Shown here: piece after piece, positions 1-12,121 of the stretch | Layout: each line of letters begins with the position of its first letter | How positions within the stretch are numbered: position 1 is the stretch's first letter | Assembly: GCF_040802235.1 (NCBI RefSeq) | Contig: NC_133166.1 | Span: forward strand, 4,774,001 to 4,838,000 | DNA from: Manis javanica | Lineage: Eukaryota > Chordata > Mammalia > Pholidota > Manidae | Direction of reading: 5' to 3' | Length of the DNA: 64,000 nt | Notes under the pieces: generated by a model | Database searches by the model: none | The model's input: only the letters and a program-made list of their open reading frames with translations | Told to the model about the DNA's origin: nothing | Program-made: the position numbers and the translations under genes

Positions 1-301
1 ACACTTATAGATACAGTTGAAGGTTTACAAGTACCCTTTTCCAATGTCATTCCATTTCCTCTCTTCCAAAAGTAACGACTCTCTTACATTTGGTGTTTAT
101 CATTTACTTGCATATTTTAAAACCATGTATGTATGAATTCATAAATAATTCATGGTATTGTTTTACATGTTTTAAAACTTATACAAATAACATAATAGTG
201 CACAAATTACTTTGCAAGTTGTTTGTTTTGCTCGACATTATATTTTTAGATTTATCCATGTTGATACATGTAACTAATGTAAATGAATAAGTTAAAGAAA
301 A

Positions 302-637
302 CAGCTGACCTTGAACAACACTGCAGGGGTCCACTTACCCATGAATTTTTTTCAATAAATATATTGGAAAATTTTCCTGAGACTTGTGACAATTTGAAAG
401 ACATTCTCTTTCCTCTAGTTTATTTTGAGAATACAGAACATAATATATGTTATACATACACAATTTATATTTGTATGTATAATACAAAATATATGTTAAT
501 CAACTATTATTGGTAAAGCTTCTGGTTAATGGTAGGCTATCAACAGTTAAGTTTGGGGGGAGTCAAAAGTTAAACGTGGATTCTCAACTATGCAGGGGGT
601 CAGCACCCCGACCCCCACGCTGTTCAAGGGTCACCTG
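302..637. mobile_element. Tigger-type DNA transposon, internally deleted
   Basis: The two ends are inverted copies of the Tigger terminal repeat: the left end reads cagctgaccttgaacaac and the right end gttcaagggtcacctg. The body contains typical Tigger-family words such as the ggtccactta block and the ccccgacccccac block close to the right end. At about 336 bp it is a non-autonomous, internally deleted copy with no transposase frame. The TA target duplication is not preserved. The internal stretch near 350-400 resembles Tigger forms found in laurasiatherian mammals; that part is recollection, not a search. Confidence 0.75.
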
Positions 638-639
638 CA

Positions 640-1837
640 TATGCCTGCATAAATGTTTAACTAGGTGTCGTCCAACTCTGGATAAGCAGAGCACACGTTT
701 TATTGTGCAATCATGGCTCCTAATTTTCATCCACCACAATACATGACCTTCCATCATTATCCTGCCTTCTTTTGGCCGCTGGCACAGGAGCCCATGCCAC
801 AATATAGTACAGAGACCTCTGAAGAGACAATATATTAAGAATCAGGACTGGAAAATATCTTTCATAAGTTATAGAGATGGACTAAATCTACACATTTGAA
901 ATATAACAAGGATAAATGTAAGGTATTGTGTTTGGGTTAAAAAAATCCACTGGCACACATATAGGGCGGGGAGATGTGACTTACAAGCAGAATGTGAACA
1001 GAAAGCAGGGTGCTTTACTTGACCAGTAAGCACGGTGGTAAAGGGTGGCACGGCGGTAAAGGGTGCTCCAGGGGAGAACCGCGGAGGCGGAGTGTGGAGC
1101 GAGGGAGCGTTGGGGTGGAGTGCCCTCCCGGGCTGCCTGCACCACACCTGAAAGAGTCTTCAGTTTCTGGACCTGCAGCTTGTTCAGAGAAAAGTAAGAA
1201 GAATAGTTGGGGCACGGGGATCTTGGTTGATTTCTGTGATAGGAAGGGAGTTCTGTACAGCCCCGAGGAAGGGCTGTGCCAGTCCAGTTTCTCTGCCTGA
1301 ATTCCTGCCTCAGCACCACCGCCACCCTGCCCCACAAGCTGGAAACCTGGGAGGGGGTTCTCACCCTCCCTCACATCCTGCCTTCCCGCCTGTCTGGTGG
1401 TTTGTTAGCACTGTCAGGGCTACATTCTGACCGTCATCTTACCTAATCTCTCAGCAGCCTTTAACATTTGGAACCAGTCCTCCTACATGAAACACTATCT
1501 TCTGTCAGTTTTGGGTGTTGCCCATTTTTCTAAATTTCCTTCTTCCGCTGAGAATGCCAGAGGTGCAACCATATTTTGCAGAGCCTAAAGCAGTTTCAAT
1601 TTGCAGGAGGTAGGGGCCGCCTTTAAAAGAATACAGAATTATGAATAAAAGACTTGAATGGGGCCCATACAAGAGACTCTCACTTCCCAAGCAAACCTAC
1701 CTCAGGCTGTTTTTACACCCATCTTCCAAGCCAGGAAGTAGAATTCCTCAAGACACATCAAAGCCCTTTTCTCTTTTAATGCTGTGTACTATTCTGGCTT
1801 GGAGGATTTCATTCATGTCTTTTTTTCTCTTTTTTCC
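640..1837. other. Non-repetitive flank with a local GC-rich patch
   Basis: No gene or clear repeat is recognised. Positions 965-1140 are noticeably richer in G and CpG than the surroundings and contain an 18-bp imperfect tandem duplication (1031-1048 and 1049-1066, two differences). Reading frames across the patch show no recognisable protein and no paired splice sites that convince me. Confidence 0.4.
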
Positions 1838-2215
1838 CCAGCTTTATTGAGATACAAGTGACATATGGCATTGTAGGTGTGTGCAATGTGATGATTTGAT
1901 GCGCACAATTGTGAAACACAATAAGGTTAGTTAACACATCCTTTACCTCATATAATTACCATTTCATTGTTCTGTTATGATGAGAACGTTGAAGTTCTCC
2001 TCTCATAGCCACTTTCAAGTATACAATAGAGTATGATTAACTTTTGTTAACTATTGTCACCACGCTGTACATTAGTTCTCCAAAGCTTACTCATCTTATA
2101 ATTGAAGGTGTAAGCCCTTTGACCAGGATCGCCCTATTACCCCCACCTCTGCCCCTCTGGCCAACCACCAATCTGTGTCTGTGAGTTCCACTCTCAGATT
2201 CCACACAGTCATTCA
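1838..2215 (-). mobile_element. L1 3' end fragment (old mammalian L1)
   Basis: The plus strand reads as the reverse complement of an L1M-type 3' untranslated region: agctttattgagatacaagt, then the block around gttagttaacacatcc and the taactattgtcacca block, ending in the ccaaccaccaatctg region. The same motif order recurs in the L1 at 43,138-43,604. It is truncated and non-coding. Confidence 0.8.
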
Positions 2216-2429
2216 AATCCTAACTGCCTGTGACTAACTGATGTCTCCCAAGTTTATGTCTCCAGCCCGCTCAGACCATCATCATCATGAGGGTATCTCA
2301 AAGGACTGTAAAATTCCTGCACCTGGGACTGAATCATGAGCTTCCCCCTCACCATGTGGTCCTCTTGTAGGGCCTTGTCTCATTAAATGGCATCAGTATC
2401 TAGCCAGGTCCAAAGCTAGATGCTTAGGC

Positions 2430-3112
2430 ACCTTCCTGAACACCTCCTTCTCCCTCATGCTTATTCCAGCCCATCTTGAGCACTGCCATGTTGAAGCATC
2501 TCTTTCTCCCCTCCATCTGCTTTGCCACCACCCCAAGCCAAGGTACCATTAGGGCTTGGCTGGACCACCACAGTCGTCCCCTAATTGGTCTTACCACAGA
2601 CTCTTTGATAACCTCTCTGCCTTTTCTCTTTTCTATACAGCTGTTAGGGCATTTCTGATTGCATTAGATATGATCCTGAACTTAGAACACTTCCAAAGTA
2701 TGTTATTCTTAGGATAAGGATCAAAGCCTTAACTAGGCTCTGCAAGCCAGGCCGGTCTGGCCTTGACCAGCTCTCAGTTCCCTCCCACCCAGCAGCCTGT
2801 GATCTTTAGTCTCTCAGTCCCTCTTGCATCCCCTTCTTTGCCTGAAATCTCACCATCCTTACTCTTAACTCCTCAATCTAGGTCAGGTTCTCTAGTTATT
2901 CACTCTCAAAGAACCTTCTTTCCTTCTTAAATCTACTGATTCCTATTCAGTTTTACACATCACAGTGCGAATGATTTGATTGATCAGTGTCTGGCTTTCC
3001 ACTAGACTCTCAGCTTCATGCAGGTTTGCACCATGTATGTCTCTGTTTGCTTTTCCATGTACCTGGACCTTGCTCATAGCAAGTCTTTCAATAAGTATTT
3101 GTTAAAGAGTGA
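2430..3112 (-). mobile_element. L2 LINE fragment
   Basis: The plus strand follows the reverse complement of the L2 3' region: a pyrimidine-rich segment with catctgctttgcc, then the ctctgcaagccaggcc block, and finally actctcagcttcatgcaggt with ttcaataagtatttgtt near 3,090, which is the standard L2 terminus. It is heavily diverged, so the outer limits are approximate. Confidence 0.65.
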
Positions 3113-3529
3113 ATGGACTCCTGGGAAATGGATTAAGAAGACAGATCTACAAACCAATGCAAGCCTAGCCTCTAAGTCTAGAGAATCATTTACTTTGAAT
3201 GAACAAGATTCAAGGACGCTATAAATTTTGGAGGCATGTTTCCTGTTAGAGAAGGAAATGTATCCTTCCCCAAAGGTTAAGACATTCTGAGACCCTATGT
3301 CAGGAGCCAGCTGGCTCCCTCACTGTGAAAACTTGGTGATACATTAACCCTCAAAGGCAAAATCCAAGGGCATGACTTTGACATAAGGGCTGCCTGCCTG
3401 ACTGCAGCTTTAATAGCCTGTTCTCCAAATGTGCACTAACATCAGTGGGAGTTCCTTGTGCTCAGCGTGTCTGACTCAGCTTCCACACTGCAGTTTGGAG
3501 AGAAAGATTTGGCCTGAAGACACTTCACC

Positions 3530-3850
3530 TGCTACCTCTTGGGGGCTCAAAATGAAATTTATCCTTTATACTTTCTTTTTACCCTGAAGTAATTTAATCT
3601 TCGGCTGCTATTTGTACATCTTCCTATTTTATTTTTTACCAAATATTAAATAAAAATCTGAATGTGGAGCTGGGGCTGGGGGATGGGAGCTGAATCAAGT
3701 TCCTTTTAATCCTTTTGCCAAAGTTAAAGGCATAAAGATATGTATTTTGTCACTTTAAGTCACAATAAAGGCTGCAGGATTTAAAGTGCCTTATGCATTT
3801 TTTATTATTAAAAATCATTTTCACCCTTAAAAATAAAATGTGTTAGCCTA
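3530..3850. other. Repeat-free AT-rich stretch, possible conserved non-coding element
   Basis: No transposon signature is seen here, and the segment is rich in TTTAT, TTAAAT and AATAAA-like words. A poly(A)-signal hexamer lies at about 3,648. Without a downstream GT-rich tract or a gene body I do not call a transcript end. The assignment is only that this stretch is unexplained by repeats. Confidence 0.25.
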
Positions 3851-4234
3851 CAGGTTCCCAGAGCATCCTTGCCGAATCACTGATCAGAGTCATATAATAC
3901 AGGAAATATGCTCTTACTAGAAATGATTTCCTGCCAAGTGTTGGTAAAATGTAGTCACATGAAACCCTAAGTTTCATATAGGTTCTTTAACAATATAGCA
4001 GAAGATTACAATATTGTCGGAAATGTTTACAAAAATCTCTGAATAAACTTCTCCCTCCTTAGTACTCTCCAAGTACCTTAGGTACACCTCAGGATGTCAC
4101 CAGAACATATGCCCTTGAGTGTCTCTTGGCTGAGACTGTGAGCCCCTTCAGGCCAGAGTACATTGCTCAGCTATTTGTGACAGGCTTAGCTTCTGTCAGG
4201 GTCTGGGACACGGTAGGTACAAAGGGAAGAGGAA

Positions 4235-4560
4235 TTAGAATCAGAGAGTTGTGCTCTAATCCTGCTCTCTATTTTCAGACTCTAGAACCTTGGCAAATAC
4301 CTAACGTTCCCATGTTCCATTATTCTGTGAAATGGGAACTACAGCTCTGCACAAGGCAGCTGGCTGTGAGGATGAGGTGAGATCTATGTGTTCACTGTGC
4401 AGGAGGTACTCAGTAAGTGTTATTATCAAGGACTTAGGAGCTAGGACGTTTAAGTTCTGCTTTTTGCTAGCTGTGTGACCTTGGACAAGTCCCAGAACCT
4501 CTCTGAGCCTTGGCCTCTCATTTGTAAAATGGGAATAATATCAACCCATCAGAATTGTGG
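4235..4560 (+). mobile_element. Two adjacent MIR SINE fragments
   Basis: Two MIR copies follow one another. The first has the core and tail words (ttccattattctgtgaaatgg through ctcagtaagtgttattat, ending near 4,425). The second restarts with agctgtgtgaccttggacaag and runs through ctcatttgtaaaatgggaat. Both read in the plus direction. A further MIR-like tail lies at 4,850-4,935. Confidence 0.75.
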
Positions 4561-5099
4561 TGAAAACAGATTTTAGACTGTTAGATTTAATGGACCCAAA
4601 ACAAAGTCTAGTGGCTAATACAGGGTCACCTATATTTTATTTTTCTAAGTAGGAATATTCCAAAACAGAAAGTATTGTTTACCCTCACCATAAAAGAAAA
4701 AGTATTTTAACACCAAAAAGGTATGAAGGATTAATTTCTTTAAATGAACATAACTATAAGAAAAATGCTTTCCAATGTCTCTCTTTTATGCTATTAAAAA
4801 CTTTAGTCTTGCGTGAGCACTAGTTCATGTCTAGCCTTTGATAACTATTGAAGATTAAATGAGATGATGTGTGTAAATAACTGAGCACAGAGTCTGGCAT
4901 GCAGAAAAAACTCAACAAATATTAACTTCTGTTATTTAATATTATTTGTATCATCATCATCAATTAAAATACTTAACTATTCCATGAAAAAACCTGATAC
5001 ATGAATTAACTACATGCCTGCTTATGTTTGTAATCAGTGGAACTAAAAAAGGAAGAGTTGCCCATATCTGATCTGAGGCTTTGGGAAAAATATTATTGA

Positions 5100-5293
5100 C
5101 AAACATTCACCGAGGACTTCCTATGTTTTAGAAGCTCCTCTAAGTATTTTGCATGTGTGAACTCATTTGTGCTTCCTCAAAGCCCCACTTTTACACATAA
5201 GGTAACTGGAAATGGAGAAGTTACAGAACTTGCTCCGGCCACCCAGCAGTAAATTGTTAAGGCTGCAATTCCAACCTGACAGTCAGACTCCAT
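5100..5293 (-). mobile_element. MIR SINE fragment
   Basis: The reverse complement of MIR is seen: aagtattttgcatgtgtgaa, the taaggtaactggaaatgg segment, and the caattccaacctgacagtc block where the tRNA-derived part of MIR would sit. Confidence 0.65.
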
Positions 5294-5699
5294 CACCATG
5301 ATCCTCTGACTCCCCAAAATAAAGGCAAAATATATAACAAATTCTGATGTAAATGAATATATTTTACAAACAGAGAAAAGTAAAAGACTACAGAAGGAAG
5401 GACAATAGACTGTGCCATCGAACTAGATACAGGGTAGCAAAGAAAAGCATTAGAAGATGGGCAGATAGTTCCATGATCATACTCAGATTTATGGGAAAAT
5501 GTCATGCTCTAGAAATGCGCCAGGTCCCATTTCAAGTGCTGGTGAAGAACTTGACATGTCAAGGGCTGGGCGCATCACCTTTATTTTCTGCTGGGCTTCT
5601 CCAGTTGGGTTTTCTATAGTGTGGCATTCCTTTGATAGTGTTGGCTGGGAGGGCTAAGCGGGGAGCATATCAGTTTGGCTCTGAGTCTCTTTTTCAGCT

Positions 5700-6190
5700 T
5701 TTAAACCCATGGTATTGCCAGGCAATATGGGGAAAGTTCTGGGAGGGCACTGTCTTCCAGCTAGAGTAGGGGTGAGGGGCCAGGTGGGCAAGGGGAGCCC
5801 GCTACCACGCAGTCACCTGCACAGAGCCCAGGCTAATGAATCAGTCTCCCCGCGAAGCAGCCACTGCTTCATTGCTCTGGACCAGCTCCAGAAGAGGGGC
5901 CCAAAGCCAGCTCTGGAGACGCGTCTGTGCAGAATATAATAAAACAAGAGGTCACATTTTCCCAGAACCTCACTGCCAACATGTGGCCAGTGCCCAGCTG
6001 AAATTGGCAGTAGTGGCTCCCCAAATGTCCTGCCAGCCAAAAGCAGAGTGGCTGGCTTCTTGGAGATGGTTCAAGCACAGCATGTCCTGGATCATTCCCA
6101 AGCTGACACTCCACAGCAGCGACTCACGGAGGCCCCAGCCACAGTCCCGGTGCCGTGGAGGGGGCTGCCAATGTAAGCTGCTCTCTTGAA
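5700..6190. other. Moderately GC-rich unique sequence, no gene recognised
   Basis: Both strands show overlapping frames of 75-117 codons here. None has a recognisable domain, and their composition (many Trp, Cys, Pro and Arg) is what chance frames in GC-rich DNA give. No splice-site pair or CpG island is seen. It could be a regulatory element. Confidence 0.25.
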
Positions 6191-6374
6191 GACTGGAGAC
6201 CTCTCTGCTGGGTTGAGGTTAGGCCTCTAAGGTTCACAGGATGCCAAATCACACATCCCGTACATCACCTCATTATTAATCTTGTTTCTTATGAATTCAA
6301 ACAAACACTTTAGCCTTGACTTAGTGCTACACAGCACAAAAATGATTTGAATCTCTCTGGGATTCAAACTGGCA

Positions 6375-6500
6375 GCATTTGCTGTTCCAGGCACCACTCT
6401 AAGCACTTTATGTGGATTATCTACTCACGTCCACTCTGCCCGGGAAATGACAGGGAAGCTAACAAAGGGGCGTGAGGGGAGCGTGCTCGAGGCCCGGGGT
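6375..6500 (-). mobile_element. MIR SINE fragment, probable
   Basis: The words ttccaggcaccactctaagc and actttatgtggattatct are the reverse complement of the MIR core and tail. The remainder is diverged. Confidence 0.5.
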
Positions 6501-6664
6501 AACCGCAAACTCTAAGCACTTTAACCACACATCAGCACCTCTCTCTCCTGAGAGGAGTGAAGATAATTATTATTTAAGTGTCCATGTCTCTATTTCCTTC
6601 CCAAATGGATTACAAGCTCTTTGAAGGGAGGGGCCATGTTTTAGGAAGGTGCTTCCATAACATC

Positions 6665-7002
6665 TCAGTCAGCAGGTTTGCTACGACAAACACAATGGGC
6701 TGAGGCATTTGTTTCCCAGGGCATTTTTCTCACAGTCCTGGAGGCTGGAAGTTTAAGATCAGGGTGCCAGCATGGTCGAGTTCTTGGTGAGGGCCCTCTT
6801 CCTGGACGTGCGCTCACATGTGTGTGTGTGGGTGCATGCAGAGAGAGAGCTCTCTCTTCCTCTTCTTATAAAGACACAAGTTTATCTCTGAGGACTCCAT
6901 CCTCGTGACCTAAAGCCCCACCTCCGGACACCATCACATTGTGGGTTAGGATTTCAGCATGTGAACTGGGGAAGGGACACAAACATTCAGACCATAACAC
7001 AT
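6665..7002 (-). mobile_element. ERVL-MaLR (MLT1/MST-type) LTR
   Basis: The plus strand reads as the reverse complement of a MaLR LTR: ctcacagtcctggaggctgg, a degenerate middle with a short TG run, the ataaagacacaagtttatctc region, ccccacctccggacaccatc, and finally gaccataacac at the right edge, which is the inverted TG end of the LTR. No internal retroviral genes flank it, so it is a solitary LTR. Confidence 0.75.
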
Positions 7003-7009
7003 CGAATTC

Positions 7010-7110
7010 ATTCACGCATTTGGGAAATGTTCATGGAGCACCTATTATGTGCAAAGGACTGTACTAAGTAACCAACATAAGGTCAAAAAAATCATCAAGC
7101 CTGTTCTTTG
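7010..7110 (-). mobile_element. L2 terminal fragment, probable
   Basis: The words ttcattcacgcatttggg, agcacctattatgtgcaaag and gactgtactaagtaacc match the common L2 3' end read on the opposite strand. Only about 100 bp is recognisable. Confidence 0.5.
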
Positions 7111-7349
7111 GGAGCTAACATTTATTTCTATGAGGGTAAAACGTCCAGTGAAGTCAATGAGTTGTTATGAAACAATCAGGTCTACCTGGCATGACATTAC
7201 CATTCTAACCCAGCTTACCATTTATAGACTACTAGCATATTTCATTTATTTATCCATATATTTCATTTTAGATGCAATGGACAAGAGTATTCTCAGATAA
7301 AATACTTAAATTAGTCCAATGGTGGGTGTGGCATGGTAGGAAATATATA

Positions 7350-8030
7350 TTTTGGTTCCTGATGCAGAGGTCCTAAAGCCCTCAGATTTTCTGAGTGTTA
7401 GGGATGTTAGGAGTGTCTTCTGTTCTAATGAGGGGACTCGTGGTGGATCCCCAGATAGCTTTGGAATGGGAACATGTTACCAGAAAGACCAAACCTTGAT
7501 TAGATACCTGGAATCTTAAGTCCTGTTCCTCAATCTCTGGGGAAGGGAGAGCAGCTGGAGGTTGAGTTAACCATGCTAACAGATGAAGCCTCCATGAAAA
7601 CCCTAAGTGACAGGGTTTGGAGAGCTTTCAGGCTGGTGAACACACCGAGGTGCTGGGTAGTGCCCAGAGAAGCCATGCACTGTCCACCCTGCTTCCTTGC
7701 CCTGTGCATCCCTTTGGCTGTTGCTGCATTGTATCCTTTATAATAAACTGATTATAGTAAGCTAAGTGTCTTTCTGAGTTCTATGAGCCATTCTTGTGCA
7801 TTATTGAACCTAAGAAAGGGGCTAGGGAACTCCGAATTTATAGCCAGTCGGCCAGAAGTGCAGAGGCCCTGGGATCAGCATCTGAGGTGAGGGAGTCTTA
7901 TGGAACTGAGCCCTTTAAATTGTGGAATCTGATGCTGACTCCAGGTAGCTGGAATTGAATTGTGGGATATGCAGCTGGTGCCCAGAGAATCAGAGGATTG
8001 GCGGGTGGTGTTGGAAAACAACTAGTGGCA
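7350..8030 (+). mobile_element. Solitary endogenous retrovirus LTR
   Basis: The block order is that of an old ERV LTR: ggactcgtggtggatcccca, atgaagcctccatgaaaacc, ttggagagctttcaggctgg, then tatcctttataataaactg with a poly(A) signal (AATAAA, 7742-7747), followed by a U5-like segment with ttatagccagtcggccagaa. No gag, pol or env frame is next to it. The subfamily is uncertain. The LTR is interrupted by substitutions and has no coding content. Confidence 0.6.
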
Positions 8031-8214
8031 TTCTTGAGAAAGCAGCATAGATTTGTCCATCCATAAACATGGACCTCAGAGTATATAAACATCTCTGTCA
8101 AAAGTGTGGGACCAACTCAAAAACACATATAATTCTGTTTTTATGAACTTTATTTAGATCAAAATGAGAGTCAGGTGTTTAAACATCTTATGCTAATTCC
8201 TGTACAGATTATTT

Positions 8215-8940
8215 AAAGGACTCCTAACCCATCTCCCTGCTTCCACGCTTGCCCTGTTCTAATTTCTCCCCATCCAGCAGCCAGGGATCTTTTCAAAACA
8301 ATAAATCAGACCATATCGCCTACCTGCTCAAAGACCATAATGACTTGCAGTTGTGTTTGCCTTAAAACCCAGATTTCTTATCATGGGCTGCAGTGATCAT
8401 ATGAAAGGGACATGTCGCATATCTCTCCAAACTCATATGATGACGACGATCATTGAGAGATAGTATTTATTGAGCCCCCACTAAACTTTCTCTCATTTAA
8501 TCTTATGACAGCTCTAGCTCTCCCCCTGTCCTTACACAGCAGCTACACTCTGTTCCTTTCTGTGCCAAATACTCACAGAGCCTTTTCCCACCTCTGGCCC
8601 TTTGCATTTGCTGTCCCCTTGGCCCAGGATGCTCTTGCACCCACCAGGTGTCTGTGAAAATGTCACCTCTTGAGGAGGCTGTCCTGAACCACCTGATCTA
8701 AGCAGCTCCCTCTGACTGTGTTATCTTTCCTGCCAGTGTGTCCTCGTTGACAGGGACTTATCAGAGCCTGTCATGATCATGTTTATTTCTTTTCTCATGT
8801 TCATCTGTTCTCCCATATAGAATGTTTTGCAAGCTCTGTGATGGCAGTTTGCTAACCACTGTCTTACCCGCTACGCTCAGTGTCCAGTGCATGCAAGGAA
8901 CAGAAGAGCTGCTCAGTATGTATTTGGTGAATGAGTGCTG
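8215..8940 (-). mobile_element. L2 LINE fragment, with a MIR inserted
   Basis: Classic L2 3' words appear in reverse complement: ccctttgcatttgctgtccc, gaaaatgtcacctcttgagg, tgtcctgaaccacctgatct, tagaatgttttgcaagctct and the terminal tatttggtgaatgagtgct. A short MIR-like segment (about 8,430-8,520, tagtatttattgagccccc) interrupts it. Confidence 0.75.
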
Positions 8941-10094
8941 AATTTACCTTAAGAATATTGAGTAAGAAAAGCAAAAAAAATCTGTATACATTTCTTTGTA
9001 AGTAATAACCACCTAACTGTGTCAATATTTATAAAGTAACAGGCCAGGTTTTCATATAGTCACTTACATGGGCTGTGTGATCATATGAAAAGCAGACCAG
9101 GTGAACCTGGCCAGGAAGCATACCAAAGTGTTTCAGATATGACCTGATAATTAGGTGAGTCCTGACATGAGTTAAGAGCAGGGAGCTGTGGGAGGAAGGA
9201 GTGACTAGCTCTCTGGGGCTGTCAGAAAGGCAGCATGGATGTGCTGTTCGAATGGGGGGTGGTTTGGCTTGGGCTGGAACTTGGGGTAGATGGGGTGAGG
9301 AGCCGCAGGAGGTGGGGTTGAAGGTTAGACCACAAACAATGGGGAAATGTTCTGAATACCGCGCTAGAGAGAACAGACTTGATGCAATAGTCGGCCATGG
9401 AAGTGGCAGAGATCTTAGGAAATCAGAACAATTAGATTAATGCCACATGGAAGAGGGGACATGGATTGGAGAAAGCAGACTTGCAGGCAAGATATGAACC
9501 TTCCCTCCACTACGGTGCAATGGTGTGCACTGATTTAATGCTCACTGTGATTGCTCAGCAAATGTCAGATACTCCAAATACGTGCATTGCAATATACAGC
9601 ACATTATATGAACTGGCTAAAGGTAGTTTAGGTGGTGGGACAGAGAGGTATATGCTTCTTTAAGCCCCAGTGTGATAGTTAATGTATAGGCAAGACATGC
9701 CCTTAAATGAAAGATGATAGATACACTTTGTAGGCAAGTCACAGGATTAAGAACTAGGAGGGGCGTCAGGGTGGACCTCTGTCCTTATTTTTCATTCTTA
9801 CCTGTATGGCCTTGCTCTTCCCACCAGGGGCTTCTTGGCATTCTCTGACTGTGCCTCACACTTGACCACCTGCAGTGTTTGGCTCTTGCTGGTTTCTCAG
9901 CTCTCCGTTTCTCTCTACCATCACTGCCAGGTGAAATTCTATTCATTTTTCTTGGCCAAGATACGTACGTAGTCATGTCTGATGCCTTTCTTAACTCTTT
10001 TAAGATAAGTTAAAATCAATGGCTCTGCTCCTTGGTCCAGTCTCAGTAGCATGGAGCTCTGTTTTGTAAGTACGTACTGGAGCACAATCAGGTG

Positions 10095-10300
10095 GTGATT
10101 GACAGGGCAGACTCTGAAGCCAGACCACCTGGGTTTGCCCTTGACTAGCCGCTTTAAGCTACTGAGCCATTCTGTGCTTCAGCTTTCTCCTCCATAAAAT
10201 GAAGATAATAATAGTGTCTCTAATAATATTATCCATCTCATAAGGTTTGGGGAAGGATCTAATGAGCTAATATGTGTGCTATAGAAGAGTAATCTTTGCC
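10095..10300 (+). mobile_element. MIR SINE
   Basis: A nearly complete plus-strand MIR: gcagactctgaagccagacc, cacctgggtttgccctt, gagccattctgtgcttcagc, cctccataaaatgaagataa, and the tail with ctaatgagctaatatgtgtg. Confidence 0.85.
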
Positions 10301-11289
10301 AAATGGTAAGGTGAAGTGTGGTAGCTGTTTTCCTGCTTGACTGTGAGTTTCTGAGGGTAAGGGGTGTGGGTCTTATTCATCAGGGGTGTGCCTGGCCCAC
10401 TGTTGTCCACAGGGGGTGCTGCTGAATGAATGGATTGCACAGAGAAGAAACCTGAGGCTCAGAGCAGTCAGGGGACCTGTCCATGGCCCCAGGGGAGCAT
10501 GCACCCGGGGCTCTTAGGTTGACCATTGAATTGGTCACTCCTGAATGTAGAGAAAGCTATTCGGATGTGTGCCTTTAGCAGTGCATTTAAACTCACTTTC
10601 TAGATTGCTTTTTATGACTTATATGAGAGCAACATTTACAGTTGCAGAACATAAAGTGAATATAAGCATAAGCTGAAATTACTGTGATTTAGGGAATGAT
10701 AGGTGTTATTTTTTCACAAGTTTTATATAATGTGAGTGCATGCTATAGAATAATCTAAACAAAAGTTGTAAAGAAACCTGAAGAGTACTTATTTTTAAGA
10801 TAGGACGTGATGGCAGTGTGGGCCTTGTCTTTCAAACATTTGCAAAATGTGTGGTGTTTCTAATAAGTTAAATGTGAGATAGTTCATTGCAGTATGTATT
10901 TGCCTAAGACAATGTGAAACAGAGGCATACTCATGTTTTGGGGCCCTGATTTAGCACCTCAGTTCCCCAAGTTTGTGTGCTAGAGAGAGGCAGGAGGGCA
11001 AAGAAGGGCCCAGTTTTATTCCTTCAGAACTAAGACCTCTTGTCTTGACTCTGGGCCCAGTTCTGATTTGAAGGGGAATTTAAGGATCCTTAGATACCTT
11101 GGAAGTTAGCTCTGCTGTTGGACCTACTCTCATCTAGGTCCTAATTCCAGTTAAGGGAACCAACTTACTGATTGTCCTCTCTCTGCCATGCTCTTACAGG
11201 CTTTATCTCATTTAATCCTTGTAAGAATTTCACATGTGATGAAACAGATGCACAGAGAGGTTAAAAGATTTGATTTAACCAGGATTAAA

Positions 11290-11417
11290 ACCTGGTGCAT
11301 GGTAGAAATGACCCAAATGCCCACTAACTGGCCAGTGGATAAACAAAAGTGGCATATCCATACAGTGGAATACTATTCAGCCATTAAAAGGAATGAAGTA
11401 CTGATACATGCCATGCA
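11290..11417 (+). mobile_element. L1 3' region, left part of a split copy
   Basis: The sequence contains L1 ORF2-end words: ccaaatgcccactaactggc, gataaacaaaagtggcatat and atactattcagccattaaaa. It stops abruptly at acatgccatgcat and continues at 12,122, so it is one L1 interrupted by the insertion at 11,418-12,121. Confidence 0.85.
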
Positions 11418-12121
11418 TTAGTCAGGATTCTCCAGAGAAACAGGACCAACAGAAAAAAAAACATATATATATATAAATGTTCTATATTAATAAATACAAA
11501 CATAATATATTAATACATATCATATATTAACACTGCTTTTATATATACATATATTGTTTATATATTATACATGTATCATATATATCACATATACACACAA
11601 CATATAACATGTCATATATCATATATATCACATACATATACATATATGTACATCATATAAAATACATACCACACATTATATATTTTATATACATACATAT
11701 AAAATATAAAATACAAGCACACACACATATATAAAATACATGCATATATATAAAATAAGGAATTAGCTCACATGATTATGGAAGCTGGCAAACTGGAGAT
11801 CAGCAGTCTATGAGCTGGACACCCAGGAAAGCCAATAGTGTAAGTTCCAGTCCAAGACTGAGTCCAAAGGCAGGTAAAGACCAATATCCCAGCTGGAAAG
11901 CAGTCAGGCAGAGAGAGCTAGAGAGCAAATTCTCCCTTAGTCAGCCTTTTTGTTCTATTGAGCCCTTTGGCAGACTGGGTGAGGCCCATCTCCATCTGGA
12001 GGGCAACCTCCTTTCCTCATGTTATCAATTCAAATGTTAATCTCATCCAGAAACCCCCAGCATGTTTAGCCAAATATTTGGGCACTTGATGGCCCAGTTA
12101 AGTTGCACTTGTAGCCGTCAC
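11418..12121 (-). mobile_element. Younger insertion inside the L1 (LTR-like, family uncertain)
   Basis: This segment breaks the L1 in two. Its left edge reads tagtcaggattctccagaga and its right end ggcccagttaagttgcact followed by cgtcaca. Read in reverse it begins TGTGACGG, consistent with a TG-starting LTR or related element. The ends are flanked by the short repeat acatgc, a plausible target duplication. The internal region 11,458-11,755 has become a long AT-rich repeat. I recognise the consensus from other mammalian genomes but am not certain of its class. Confidence 0.65.
11458..11755. repeat. AT-rich degenerate dinucleotide repeat
   Basis: About 300 bp of imperfect (TA)n, (ATAC)n and (CATATA)n tracts inside the younger insertion. 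Alternating purine-pyrimidine runs and many short palindromes make it likely to vary in length between individuals and to extrude hairpins. Confidence 0.9.

Noticed and set aside
3648..3655. AATAAA as the 3' end of an upstream gene
   Set aside because: No exon, coding frame or downstream GU-rich element supports a transcript end.
10400..10420. Second intergenic CTCF-like site (ccacagggggtgct)
   Set aside because: One base is missing in the core spacing relative to consensus, so the match is weak.
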